From positions 14,556 through 78,555 of the forward strand of contig JAFABI010000051.1 of NCBI GenBank assembly GCA_023426125.1: 64,000 bases of DNA, written 5' to 3'. The DNA is from Bacillota bacterium (lineage in GTDB: Bacteria; Bacillota; Clostridia; Acetivibrionales; DTU013). The notes below the pieces were generated by a model. That model was not told the DNA's origin and searched no databases. It worked only from the letters and a program-made list of their open reading frames with translations. Positions 35,048 through 43,689 of this stretch are shown here, piece after piece. Position numbers and translations under genes: made by a program. Numbering within the stretch: position 1 is the first letter of the stretch; every line of letters begins with the position of its first letter.

Positions 35048-36583
35048 ATGTTATATCGTCTTTTGATCGTCGAGGATGATAACAATATAAGAAAAGGACT
35101 GTTAAAAATTATCGGCAAAATGGAACTTCCGCTGGAAAGCATCTATGAGGCCGAAAATGGCGAGTCAGCCCTTTATGTCATCGGACAGCATCAGCCGGAT
35201 ATTATCATCACCGATATTAAGATGCCCGGTATGAGCGGATTGGACTTTATCGACCACGTGAAAAAGTCCGGTTCCAATGCCAGATTCATCATCCTTAGCG
35301 GTTACGGCGAATTTTCCTTTGCCCAAAGGGCAATAAGCTACAATGTTTCCGAATACCTCCTGAAGCCGGTAAAAAAAGAAAAGCTTTATAATGCTTTGAT
35401 TCAGCAAATCAAAAAATTAAAGGAGGAAGAGGAGGAAACCGAGCGGAAATTAAGGAATGAAAGAAAACTCAAAGAGTATTATACGGTGATTATAAAAGAA
35501 ATGCTTGAAGGTTACCAGAGCCTCAACGACATTGAACTGATCCTGTCCAGCGCAGGTATAACCCTGAGGAAGACCGGCTTCTCCATATACTCCCTTTATT
35601 GTAAAGCGAGAATAGACGTCGTTGACGATTTCCTGGACCAAAATTCGGAATCTCTGAATATATGTTTTAAGTATGTAAACCGCCACAGTCATATCGTCTG
35701 TCTGTCAAACACCGATATGGCGGAGCATGCTGCCCTGCGTACCCTGTTGAATAAAAAAATCCCGCCGCTTGCCCTTGCAAATAAAATAACCATTTATTGC
35801 GGCTTGAGCGAATGGACGAATATGATCGCCAAATTGCCCGAATTGATCAAAGAAGCTGAAAAAGCTTTGGACTTCCGGCTGTTGAGCAATTCCAGCCAGG
35901 TATTCCAGTATGCCGAAATCAAAAAGCAAACCAAATTGAAACCCGCTTTGAATGCATATTATGAGGAAATAGCAAATGCAGTCGACAGAGAGGATACATC
36001 GGGCCTCAATACAGGGATCGACCGCCTTTTTAATTTTTTGCAAAGCCTTTTACCCCTGACTCCCAGCTTGCTAAAAAACTCCATCGCCTATTACTTTCTG
36101 TATTATTTGCCTTCCGAAAAGCAGGATCTTTCCGTGAACAGCATCAATACCATTGAAGATATCTATCAGCAATCCGACACCCTTCTTGATTTCAGAATGA
36201 ACATAAAAAAGATGCTTAATACCATCTGTATCAATGAAAAGGAAGATGCCATGAACCTGTTTGGCATCAAGATCAGCACGGCAATCAAGTATATAGAAAA
36301 CAATTACGCGAAAAATATAAGCCTCGAGGACGTGGCAGGCCACATCAACGCTAACGCAAGTTATTTCAGCAAAACCTTCAAAAAAGATACGGGAATGTAT
36401 TTTTCCGATTATCTTCAGAAAATACGCATTGAAAAATCAAAGAGTCTTTTGATGCAGCCCCGGTATAAAATCTATGAGGTGGCCGAAAATGTCGGTTTCA
36501 TGGACGAAAAATACTTCTTCAAGGTTTTCAAAAAGGTAACAGGCGTCACACCCAACCAATACCGGAATGGGTTCACCCGTTAG
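35048..36583 (+). CDS. YesN-like response regulator with AraC output domain
   Basis: At 511 residues it has the same length as its paralogue at 23371-24906. Receiver residues are LIVEDDNNIRKGL, ITDIKMPGMSG and LLKPVKK. The middle part is helical, and the C-terminal AraC domain has SLEDVAGHINANASYFSKTFK and FKKVTGVTPNQYR. The ATG at 35048 follows GAGGAGG. The likely targets are sugar importer or glycosidase genes nearby or elsewhere. Its 3' end is only five bases from the convergent AraC-type gene, with no terminator. Confidence 0.88.
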   Translation: MLYRLLIVEDDNNIRKGLLKIIGKMELPLESIYEAENGESALYVIGQHQPDIIITDIKMPGMSGLDFIDHVKKSGSNARFIILSGYGEFSFAQRAISYNVSEYLLKPVKKEKLYNALIQQIKKLKEEEEETERKLRNERKLKEYYTVIIKEMLEGYQSLNDIELILSSAGITLRKTGFSIYSLYCKARIDVVDDFLDQNSESLNICFKYVNRHSHIVCLSNTDMAEHAALRTLLNKKIPPLALANKITIYCGLSEWTNMIAKLPELIKEAEKALDFRLLSNSSQVFQYAEIKKQTKLKPALNAYYEEIANAVDREDTSGLNTGIDRLFNFLQSLLPLTPSLLKNSIAYYFLYYLPSEKQDLSVNSINTIEDIYQQSDTLLDFRMNIKKMLNTICINEKEDAMNLFGIKISTAIKYIENNYAKNISLEDVAGHINANASYFSKTFKKDTGMYFSDYLQKIRIEKSKSLLMQPRYKIYEVAENVGFMDEKYFFKVFKKVTGVTPNQYRNGFTR

Positions 36584-36588
36584 GGAAT

Positions 36589-37899
36589 CTACAGCCTTTT
36601 GTATTTGTTGGGCGATATACCTATTTTCCTTTTGAACATCCTGTTAAAGTATGCGGCATTATGAAAACCAACCAAGCCGGCAATTTCAGATAATTTGTAA
36701 TCGGTGCTCCTCAAAAGCTGTTGAGCTTTTTGTATCCGCACCTTAAGCAAATATTCCACAAAGCCCGTACCCGTGCATTCCTTAAACAGGCAGCTGAAGT
36801 AAGAAGCATTGAAGTGGAATTTTCCGGCTATACAGTCAAGGGAGATATCCTTCATATAATTTTCTTCGATATATTTTTTACATTTTTGAATAACGATAAA
36901 ATTGCAGTGATCCTTTTCGTTAAGGATATCCATGATATTGGATAACTTTTCGTTGATTACCTGCCTTAACTCCTTATATTCTTCACACTGCATGATTCGC
37001 TTCCTTGCATCCTCCATAAATGAGCCGAAGTGTTCTTCCGGAATATGGCTGTAAATGATTTTTGCAAGATTTAACAATATATGCGTCAAGCCATCCTTTA
37101 AAGACGAAGGGTGTATATAATCCCCCTCACCCATGCCCCTGAAAAACTCATTGATGATTTCCATCACCCTTCCCCTTTCGGAATGGTGTATCCCCGCGGC
37201 AAGCTCGTCCTCCAAAAGATGCAGGTTCGCAAGCCTGCTGTTTGTATCCGAAGGGATGCTTGAAAAATCGATTGTTTTTCCGGAGCCGCGGAAGAATTTG
37301 TAGCTTAAAGCCTTTTCCGCCTCCGCAAAACACCTTTTTACTTCGTAAAATATGCGATTCGATTCACCTCCGACACCAATCGAGCTATTGATCTCATAGT
37401 CGCTCTTCAAGTTTTGAATAAAGCCGTTCAGCCCTTTTATGCAATCCTTAAACAAAAGATCCGGGCCGCCGGGAGAAATAAACACGGTAACCATCATCCC
37501 TTTTTGCATTCCGTGAAAAAACGATACCGAATGCCCTATTGGACTTAACAGTTCCTTCATTCTCAATCGCATATATTTCATTATTTCGTCCAGTCTCTTT
37601 GCCGTAATGCCATATGTAAAGTACTCATACCTGTTAATCTGGGTAACGATCACGGTACCCGGTCCATTGCAAGGAAACAGAGACTTCACTTCGTTCAATT
37701 CGTTTTCATCGATGGTTCCATCGATCCACTTGTTCAGCTGATGCTGCAAATACACGGTAAAAAAATGTTCCAGCTTATGAATCAATGTAGTTTTCCGGTT
37801 TACCGCTTCCGGTGTGAGAAATAGGTATTCCGGAATAAATTGCCTGATAACACTTACCATTGCGTCAACCTGTCCGGTCTCTTCGTCAGTAGTCAGCAA
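36589..37899 (-). CDS. AraC-type regulator without receiver domain, in the exporter operon
   Basis: This protein of about 436 residues has a long helical N-terminal part resembling the middle region of YesN proteins (FFHGMQKGMMVTVFIS, SIGVGGESNRIFYEVKRCFAEAEKAL). Its C-terminal AraC domain is SLDCIAGKFHFNASYFSCLFK, ending FKRKIGISPNKYKRL. There is no receiver domain. I choose TTG 37899, eight bases after GGAGGGG and 29 bases after the permease stop; longer starts would overlap the permease gene by about 190 bases. As the last gene of the ABC operon it probably regulates the exporter, and perhaps the biosynthetic genes upstream. Confidence 0.78.
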   Translation of the reverse strand: MLTTDEETGQVDAMVSVIRQFIPEYLFLTPEAVNRKTTLIHKLEHFFTVYLQHQLNKWIDGTIDENELNEVKSLFPCNGPGTVIVTQINRYEYFTYGITAKRLDEIMKYMRLRMKELLSPIGHSVSFFHGMQKGMMVTVFISPGGPDLLFKDCIKGLNGFIQNLKSDYEINSSIGVGGESNRIFYEVKRCFAEAEKALSYKFFRGSGKTIDFSSIPSDTNSRLANLHLLEDELAAGIHHSERGRVMEIINEFFRGMGEGDYIHPSSLKDGLTHILLNLAKIIYSHIPEEHFGSFMEDARKRIMQCEEYKELRQVINEKLSNIMDILNEKDHCNFIVIQKCKKYIEENYMKDISLDCIAGKFHFNASYFSCLFKECTGTGFVEYLLKVRIQKAQQLLRSTDYKLSEIAGLVGFHNAAYFNRMFKRKIGISPNKYKRL

Positions 37900-37928
37900 T
37901 TCAGCCACCCCCTCCAATCTCCATTGAC

Positions 37929-38738
37929 CTAACTGCTCGCGCTGCTGTAATTCCTGATCGAAAGCTTCCAGAACAACCTGAGAACTACGTTGGAAAGCAC
38001 AGGAACGATGAAAGACCACAGGATGTAAATGAAGCTCATTTGCCTCAGCAAAAACAAGCAGGGAAAATTGGAAATCACAAAAATCGGTATTGCGAATACA
38101 CCGATTCTTTTTAACCACTTTCCATAGATGTTCATCGGCATGGTATTAAAATCCCAGAAGGAAACAACGATGCTGTAGATCGATCCCGTATCAACGATCC
38201 AAAATGCCAGCATGGCAATGGACATAACGACGGCATAGGTAACGACCAGCCCTTCGGCCACCAGCAAGGTATACCCGGCGATATTGACTATGTCCGCGGA
38301 AAGTCCAAGCCTGGACCAGGCTATACATATCATAACAATTCCGCCGATTACATTGGGAACTGCAACACCAATATCAACGTTTCTCAAGGTTGTCATAAAT
38401 TGAAGCGAAATAGGTTTTGTAATGAACATGTCGAGGTTGCCGCTCCTGACATACCCTCCAATGCTTGCGTAATTACTGAAAATCATCGCACTCATGACTC
38501 CGGTAATGAATGTATATGTTCCGATAAACAACAGAATGGAATCGGGAGTAAGGCCGTTGATATGAATATCAAGACTATAGGAAACTGCTATATATAATAG
38601 TTTGGGGAAAAGATAGGCAATTTCCGAGATCATACCCGTAATAAAGTTCGCCCTGTATTCCATATTGGAAGCCAGGCAGTTTTTTAAAAAAAGTGAGTAG
38701 ATATACAAATGCTTTCGGATTTCCTTCAATATCATCAT
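37929..38738 (-). CDS. ABC-2 type transporter permease (COG3694-like)
   Basis: This protein of about 269 residues has six hydrophobic segments and the pattern of the ABC-2 permeases (DUF990) that travel in pairs with a COG4586-type ATPase: MEYRANFITGMISEIAYLFPK near the N-terminus, then SGNLDMFITKPISLQF. It forms a heteromeric exporter with the permease encoded just upstream. ATG 38738 has good spacing from a GGAGG sequence that overlaps the stop of that gene. Confidence 0.85.
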   Translation of the reverse strand: MMILKEIRKHLYIYSLFLKNCLASNMEYRANFITGMISEIAYLFPKLLYIAVSYSLDIHINGLTPDSILLFIGTYTFITGVMSAMIFSNYASIGGYVRSGNLDMFITKPISLQFMTTLRNVDIGVAVPNVIGGIVMICIAWSRLGLSADIVNIAGYTLLVAEGLVVTYAVVMSIAMLAFWIVDTGSIYSIVVSFWDFNTMPMNIYGKWLKRIGVFAIPIFVISNFPCLFLLRQMSFIYILWSFIVPVLSNVVLRLFWKLSIRNYSSASS

Positions 38739-38743
38739 AGGCA

Positions 38744-39661
38744 TCAACCTCCGATTGCAACGAACTTTTTAATACCCGTGCCCCACAGAAACTTTGCAAA
38801 AAAAGTCAGCAATATGATCCACACCGCCTGAATGGCAATCCCCTGCACGATATTTATCAAATCTACTTTGCCGTTGATCACATTAATGGGAAAATAAATC
38901 GTATATTGAAAGGGCAGAAGCCCAAAAATTTTCAACGCCGCATTTCCGAATACCTCCAGAGGAAACAGCCCTCCGCTGATGATGTTCACGCTCAGGCTGA
39001 ATGCAACAAAGGCGCCCCAAACCTCATTCAGCCAGAACGCCAGCATACTCATGCAAAAAACGATGGTAAAATTCAAAACGATGGCGAAAATGATCGTTAT
39101 GGAAAAGAGTAAAATTCTTTCCGGATCGACATTGAATCCGAAGCGGATGCTGAAAAATACCAGTACGCAGGCAATCAACAGTACGATCATAAACAGGTGG
39201 GAGATTTTTTGCCCCAGGAAGCAGCTGATCCTATACTGGTAATAGCCCAGGGGTTTTATGATATATTTGTTCAAGCCTCCGTTTTTAATGTCATCCGCAA
39301 CCTCCCATTCAAAGCCCGCGGAAACAAGCCTGGATATCAGGGCGGCCAGGATGGTATAAATGATCATCTGACTATAGGTGTAGCCGTATACGGTCTTGTT
39401 TGAAGCATTGTCGAATACGGCCGTCCACAGGAAAAATTGAATTGTCAGCGGGAAGATGAAACTAACAATACCCAGCAGGAAATTCACCCTGTATTCCATA
39501 GACCGCTGCAGTCCCAATTCAAGCGCCTTGAGATACTTAGCACTGGCGGAAATATAACTTCCGATAATCTTTTCCGGGGAACTACGCTTAGCGCTCCATT
39601 CCCCAGAAAAGAATCGGAAGTAATATTTCCGGTGCTTCTTAGCCAGCCGCTTCATGCACAT
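38744..39661 (-). CDS. ABC-2 type transporter permease (COG4587-like)
   Basis: This protein of about 305 residues has an N-terminal basic extension and six membrane spans. ELGLQRSMEYRVNFLLGI and NGGLNKYIIKPLGYYQYR mirror the motifs of its partner permease, so the two arose by duplication. It overlaps the ATPase gene by about 23 bases, which indicates coupled translation. The cargo is unknown; its place next to a biosynthetic cluster suggests product export or self-protection. Confidence 0.85.
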   Translation of the reverse strand: MCMKRLAKKHRKYYFRFFSGEWSAKRSSPEKIIGSYISASAKYLKALELGLQRSMEYRVNFLLGIVSFIFPLTIQFFLWTAVFDNASNKTVYGYTYSQMIIYTILAALISRLVSAGFEWEVADDIKNGGLNKYIIKPLGYYQYRISCFLGQKISHLFMIVLLIACVLVFFSIRFGFNVDPERILLFSITIIFAIVLNFTIVFCMSMLAFWLNEVWGAFVAFSLSVNIISGGLFPLEVFGNAALKIFGLLPFQYTIYFPINVINGKVDLINIVQGIAIQAVWIILLTFFAKFLWGTGIKKFVAIGG

Positions 39662-40637
39662 CACCGACCTTTTGCTGGTATATCAAGGTTATGCCCTCTT
39701 CAATGGGTATGTCCTCAATGGTAAAATCCTTTACGGGAAATCTGTCAAGAAGTACTTTTACGCAATCCTTCGTATCCTGCTTGTCAACTTCCAGCCGCGC
39801 ACTGAAGCCATCGCATTCCTTAACCGCGCCATACGTCTCCAGCATGTTTTTTTGAATAGGATTTGAAAATTGCAGTTTAATTACCTTTTTGTCGCTAAAC
39901 GCTTCATTGATCCCAGTCAGCTCCCCGTCATAGACGATGGTTCCCTGGTTGATGATTATGGAGCGCTTGCACAGATCTTCAATATCATTCATGTAATGGC
40001 TGGTCAGCAGGATGGTTGTTTTCGACTGTTGATTATAGAACTTTAAAAAATCCCTTATCCTTTTTTGTGAAATGAGATCAAGCCCGATGGTCGGCTCATC
40101 AAGGAAAATCACCTTCGGTTTGTGTATAAGCGCCGCAATAAGCTCCATCTTCATTCTTTCACCCAGGGACAATCTCCTCACCTGAACCTTCAGAAGCTCC
40201 CTGACATCCAGAAGCTCTGTCAGCTCTCCGATTGTATCCTTATACTGCTGATCATCAAGCTCATATATGCATTTATTGAGATATAGGGATTCATTGGCAG
40301 GCAGATCCCACCACAGCTGGTTCTTCTGTCCCATGACAATGGAGAACTGCATCTTGAATTCCTTCTTCCTCTCCCATGGCGTATAACCCAGTACTGTTGC
40401 TTTTCCGCCCGTAGGATAGAGAATTCCCGAAAGCATTTTCAGTGTCGTCGTTTTCCCTGCTCCGTTCGGCCCCAAAAATCCGACGATTTCTCCCTCCTCA
40501 ACCGTGAAGGATATCCCCTTTACCGCTTCCTTTGTAAGCTTTTCTCTATGAAAAAGATTTTTAAAGGAGTTTTTGAGCCCCTGCTCCTTATGGTAGTAGT
40601 CAAAGGATTTTGAGAGATGATCTACCTCGATGATCAT
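39639..40637 (-). CDS. ABC transporter ATP-binding protein (ABC-2 exporter, COG4586-like)
   Basis: This 332-residue ATPase has Walker A GPNGAGKTTT near residue 56, the signature LSLGERMKMEL near residue 155, Walker B KVIFLDEPTIGLD and a switch histidine in LLTSHYM. The C-terminal extension of about 90 residues is typical of the NatA/COG4586 branch. It powers the two permeases encoded downstream. The start has an AAGG site. The promoter at 40876-40904 lies directly upstream. Confidence 0.9.
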   Translation of the reverse strand: MIIEVDHLSKSFDYYHKEQGLKNSFKNLFHREKLTKEAVKGISFTVEEGEIVGFLGPNGAGKTTTLKMLSGILYPTGGKATVLGYTPWERKKEFKMQFSIVMGQKNQLWWDLPANESLYLNKCIYELDDQQYKDTIGELTELLDVRELLKVQVRRLSLGERMKMELIAALIHKPKVIFLDEPTIGLDLISQKRIRDFLKFYNQQSKTTILLTSHYMNDIEDLCKRSIIINQGTIVYDGELTGINEAFSDKKVIKLQFSNPIQKNMLETYGAVKECDGFSARLEVDKQDTKDCVKVLLDRFPVKDFTIEDIPIEEGITLIYQQKVGDVHEAAG

Positions 40638-40844
40638 ATAACCTTCACCCCATTTGCAAAAAGTGATGCAAAATGCATACCCGTTCCGGATAGCTCCAAA
40701 ATTGTATTCATATACACAAAAATATTTTATTGTTACTCAAACAACTAATCCCTTTCGGAATTCTGCGCAAAAACAGCCATATTAACTTGTATCTGTATAA
40801 AATGTCCGGCAACACCCGTTGTCCACGGATAAGACTTAATTTAC

Positions 40845-40915
40845 TTTTAGTATAACCATATTTAGTATTACTAACATTATAGTATTCAACATTCACCATG
40901 TCAACAGTCAATCCA
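40845..40915 (-). promoter_or_regulatory. consensus promoter of the exporter operon, duplicated block
   Basis: On the minus strand TTGACA (40904-40899), a 17-base spacer and TATAAT (40881-40876), a perfect consensus. The block matches 32690-32775 closely. The imperfect dyad TTAGTAATACTAA lies just after the -10. The 40638-40936 gap otherwise holds no gene and no clear terminator for the upstream cluster, so readthrough into the exporter is possible. Confidence 0.85.
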
Positions 40916-40936
40916 ACGGTATGCATATTATTTTTT

Positions 40937-41998
40937 TCATTCCATTCCATGAATTCCAATACAATCCATAAGCCGCAAAAACTCCTCTATATTCAATTGC
41001 TGCTTACTGTCGGAAAGGGCATATTCAGGTTCGGGATGCACTTCAACCATGATTCCGTCCGCCGCCGCAGCCAGAACAGCTTTGGCCACAGGCACAATGA
41101 TATCCTTTCGTCCGAGGGAATGGCTCAGGTCCACAATGATGGGAAGCGTCGTTTCCCTTTTTATAACCGGTATGCAGGAGATATCAAGGGTATTCCGCGT
41201 CTTCTTTTCGAAAGACCGGATCCCCCGTTCACACAGGATGATGTTTTCATTTCCCTGCAGCGCGATGTACTCGGCGGCCAATATGAATTCCTCAATCGTG
41301 GCGCTCATCCCCCTTTTTAATATTATGGGCTTGCGCGTCTGGCCCGCTTCCTTCAGCAGCTCGTAATTTTGCATATTGCGCGCGCCTATCTGCAATACAT
41401 CCGCATACCTGGCAACCAACTCAACATCCCGTGTATCAACCACTTCCGTGACTGAGTGCAAATGATATTTTTTGCTTACCGCGTTGAGTATTTTCAGGCC
41501 TTCCTCCTTCAAGCCCTGGAACTCATATGGAGAGGTCCTTGGTTTATATGCGCCTCCACGCAGCAGCTTGATGTTGTATTTTGCCAGGGTCCCGGCGATG
41601 GAATCCAGATATACGGTATTTTCGATGGCGCACGGACCGGCGATGACCACCGGCCAGCCGGAGGGTATGTCAAACATCTCATGGATGGTTTTAAACCTCT
41701 TGCCGGCACAGGAGCCCACCAGCAGCTTTCTTTCCCTGCTCAGCCCCATGTAAAGCAGGGTGGTTTTAAAAATACAGCTGAAAATATCCCTGACCAGTTC
41801 GTTGGACAAGGGCCCCTTATTATGGTGCAAGATTTCCTTCAGCATTTCGTTTTCCCTGACGGGATCATAGTAATCGACGTTCAATCTGTCCTTATGCTTT
41901 ATAATCGCATCAACCAAAGCGGTACGCAGATTAAGCAGCTCCAGCAGGTCGCCGTTCACCTTGTCCACTTTTTCCCGCAAAGCCTCCAGGTTGTCCAT
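40937..41998 (-). CDS. bifunctional chorismate mutase / DAHP synthase (type I-beta)
   Basis: This 353-residue protein has an N-terminal AroQ chorismate mutase helix bundle (LREKVDKVNGDLLELLNLRTALV, with YYDPVRE) in residues 1-85 and a C-terminal KDO8P/DAHP-synthase barrel (VVIAGPCAIEN, LRGGAYKPRTSPYEFQG, QIGARNMQNYELL, PIIVDLSHSLGRKDII). It condenses PEP and erythrose-4-phosphate and converts chorismate to prephenate. ATG 41998 follows GAGGAGG. It is the last gene of the biosynthetic run, 14 bases after the radical SAM gene, so here it probably boosts aromatic precursor supply rather than housekeeping synthesis. Confidence 0.92.
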   Translation of the reverse strand: MDNLEALREKVDKVNGDLLELLNLRTALVDAIIKHKDRLNVDYYDPVRENEMLKEILHHNKGPLSNELVRDIFSCIFKTTLLYMGLSRERKLLVGSCAGKRFKTIHEMFDIPSGWPVVIAGPCAIENTVYLDSIAGTLAKYNIKLLRGGAYKPRTSPYEFQGLKEEGLKILNAVSKKYHLHSVTEVVDTRDVELVARYADVLQIGARNMQNYELLKEAGQTRKPIILKRGMSATIEEFILAAEYIALQGNENIILCERGIRSFEKKTRNTLDISCIPVIKRETTLPIIVDLSHSLGRKDIIVPVAKAVLAAAADGIMVEVHPEPEYALSDSKQQLNIEEFLRLMDCIGIHGME

Positions 41999-42012
41999 TG
42001 GCGGTAACCTCC

Positions 42013-43689
42013 TCAATCCAGACCTTTAAACGCTTCATCCGTATCAAACCACTGACGCTTCGCAAAACCCAGATCCATGGGCCTTTGCTGGCTCCTGACC
42101 CTGGAAAACTGATTGCGGTTATATTCAAGGATTTGCTTTTTCAATGCATCCCCCATCTTCCGTTTCAACTCGCTGTCAGGCATTTTTTGATATTCCTCTA
42201 TTCGCGCCAGCAGGCTCCTGGTCACATCGATCAGATCAACGATTCCATCACAGATTCCTTTCGGCAGGATCTTATATTGCTTTTTAAGCAGGGTTAAGGC
42301 CCTGATGGAATCATAGGTTATTTGTACCAGCTCCTCACGGCTCATCCATTCGGTTTCGAAATTCAGCCTGTCCTTCCAATTCATGCTGAGCAAAGCCCTG
42401 CGATGATCTTCAAGGCTTTTATGGAAGATCCTGTAACCGAAATGGCCGGGCCTGTCGTAAAACATGCTTCCCGGGTCAAGGAACGGCAGCATCGGGCAAA
42501 GATAGGGTATCACCCTCCGTCCATGATACTTTTTCAAAAGATGTTCACAATAATCCACTGTCTCCCATACACTTTCTCCGGTCTGTTCCGGTATACCTAT
42601 CAAAAAATAGATCTCAAAGGAATAAACATGTCCAAGGAGGCTGTCGATGAACTCCTCCATCTCGTCCACGGAATAATGACCATGGCCGCAGGCTTTCGCC
42701 ATGTCCTGCCTGTGGGAATCGGGGGACAGCTCGATTACAAGCTTTTTCGACCAGCCCCTGGTTTTAAATCTTTCCACGGGAGGAAGCTTTCGGATGCTGA
42801 TATGGATCCTGCTTATCTTTTCTTCATTAAAAGCATCGTCAACAGCCTCCAGCAGCTCATCGTATTCATGCCAGTAATTTATCATGGTTATGGTATGTCC
42901 CTGGGTTTCCGAACCGATAATGCTTTCCAGCTCCTTCTTCAAAGTATCCGGCGATTTTTGTATTGTTTTGTTCAGGCACATGTTTTTCCTGTGGTAATAA
43001 TTGCTGCCTCCGCACCAGTTACAGTTATACTCGCATCCGTACTGCGGTATAACAATGTTGTAAGGAGTGACTCCTTCCCTGTCGTGTGAAAAAACCTCTC
43101 TCCAATCCACCACGGCGGTAAATTCGTCTGTTCTATGACTCATGTCGTTGAAGATTGCTTCTCCATCCCGCTTCCACGTCAGATTGGGTACATCCTTTAA
43201 TTTTGCCGGTAAATTACCGGCCCTTACCAGCATTTCCACCGGCAGAAGCGTATCTGCGCCCCTGATCACATAATCCACCTGTGGGTAACGGATTAATTCC
43301 TCGTGATAATAGCTTGCCGATATCCCTCCAAAGAACGTGATCCCCCCGGGGCGGACCTCCTTATACAGCTTGGCAAGTTCCAGGGCGCCCTGTGCATGTG
43401 CAAGCCAGTGCAGATCGATTCCCACGAAGCCTGCGTCCAGCCTTCTGAAAAAATCCTCGACGTCAAATTCAGGAAATCTCAGCATCTGGGAAGCGATATT
43501 AAAGAACTCCACACGGAATCCGCAATTTTCCAGGTGCTGCCGGATGGAAAGCAGTCCGATAGGAGGCATCTCGAAAATAGGACTAACGTGGACGCTGTCG
43601 GAATTGCCCAGGTAAGCAAACAGGATATCCTCCCTGTTCCTGAAATCATAAACACCGGGCGCATGCACCAGTGCGACATCATACTTCAT
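42013..43689 (-). CDS. cobalamin-binding-domain radical SAM enzyme
   Basis: This 558-residue protein has an N-terminal B12-binding-like Rossmann domain (residues 1-170; IFEMPPIGLLSIRQHLENCGF, FFGGISASYYHEEL). A radical SAM barrel follows, with the CxxxCxxC cluster motif in YGCEYNCNWCGGSN near residue 220. The C-terminal part is long, with a conserved SRVRSQQRP. Class B enzymes of this layout methylate unactivated carbons or rearrange rings; others use only the SAM part. The start overlaps the stop of the preceding hydrolase gene as ATGA. It needs strict anaerobiosis. Confidence 0.85.
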   Translation of the reverse strand: MKYDVALVHAPGVYDFRNREDILFAYLGNSDSVHVSPIFEMPPIGLLSIRQHLENCGFRVEFFNIASQMLRFPEFDVEDFFRRLDAGFVGIDLHWLAHAQGALELAKLYKEVRPGGITFFGGISASYYHEELIRYPQVDYVIRGADTLLPVEMLVRAGNLPAKLKDVPNLTWKRDGEAIFNDMSHRTDEFTAVVDWREVFSHDREGVTPYNIVIPQYGCEYNCNWCGGSNYYHRKNMCLNKTIQKSPDTLKKELESIIGSETQGHTITMINYWHEYDELLEAVDDAFNEEKISRIHISIRKLPPVERFKTRGWSKKLVIELSPDSHRQDMAKACGHGHYSVDEMEEFIDSLLGHVYSFEIYFLIGIPEQTGESVWETVDYCEHLLKKYHGRRVIPYLCPMLPFLDPGSMFYDRPGHFGYRIFHKSLEDHRRALLSMNWKDRLNFETEWMSREELVQITYDSIRALTLLKKQYKILPKGICDGIVDLIDVTRSLLARIEEYQKMPDSELKRKMGDALKKQILEYNRNQFSRVRSQQRPMDLGFAKRQWFDTDEAFKGLD

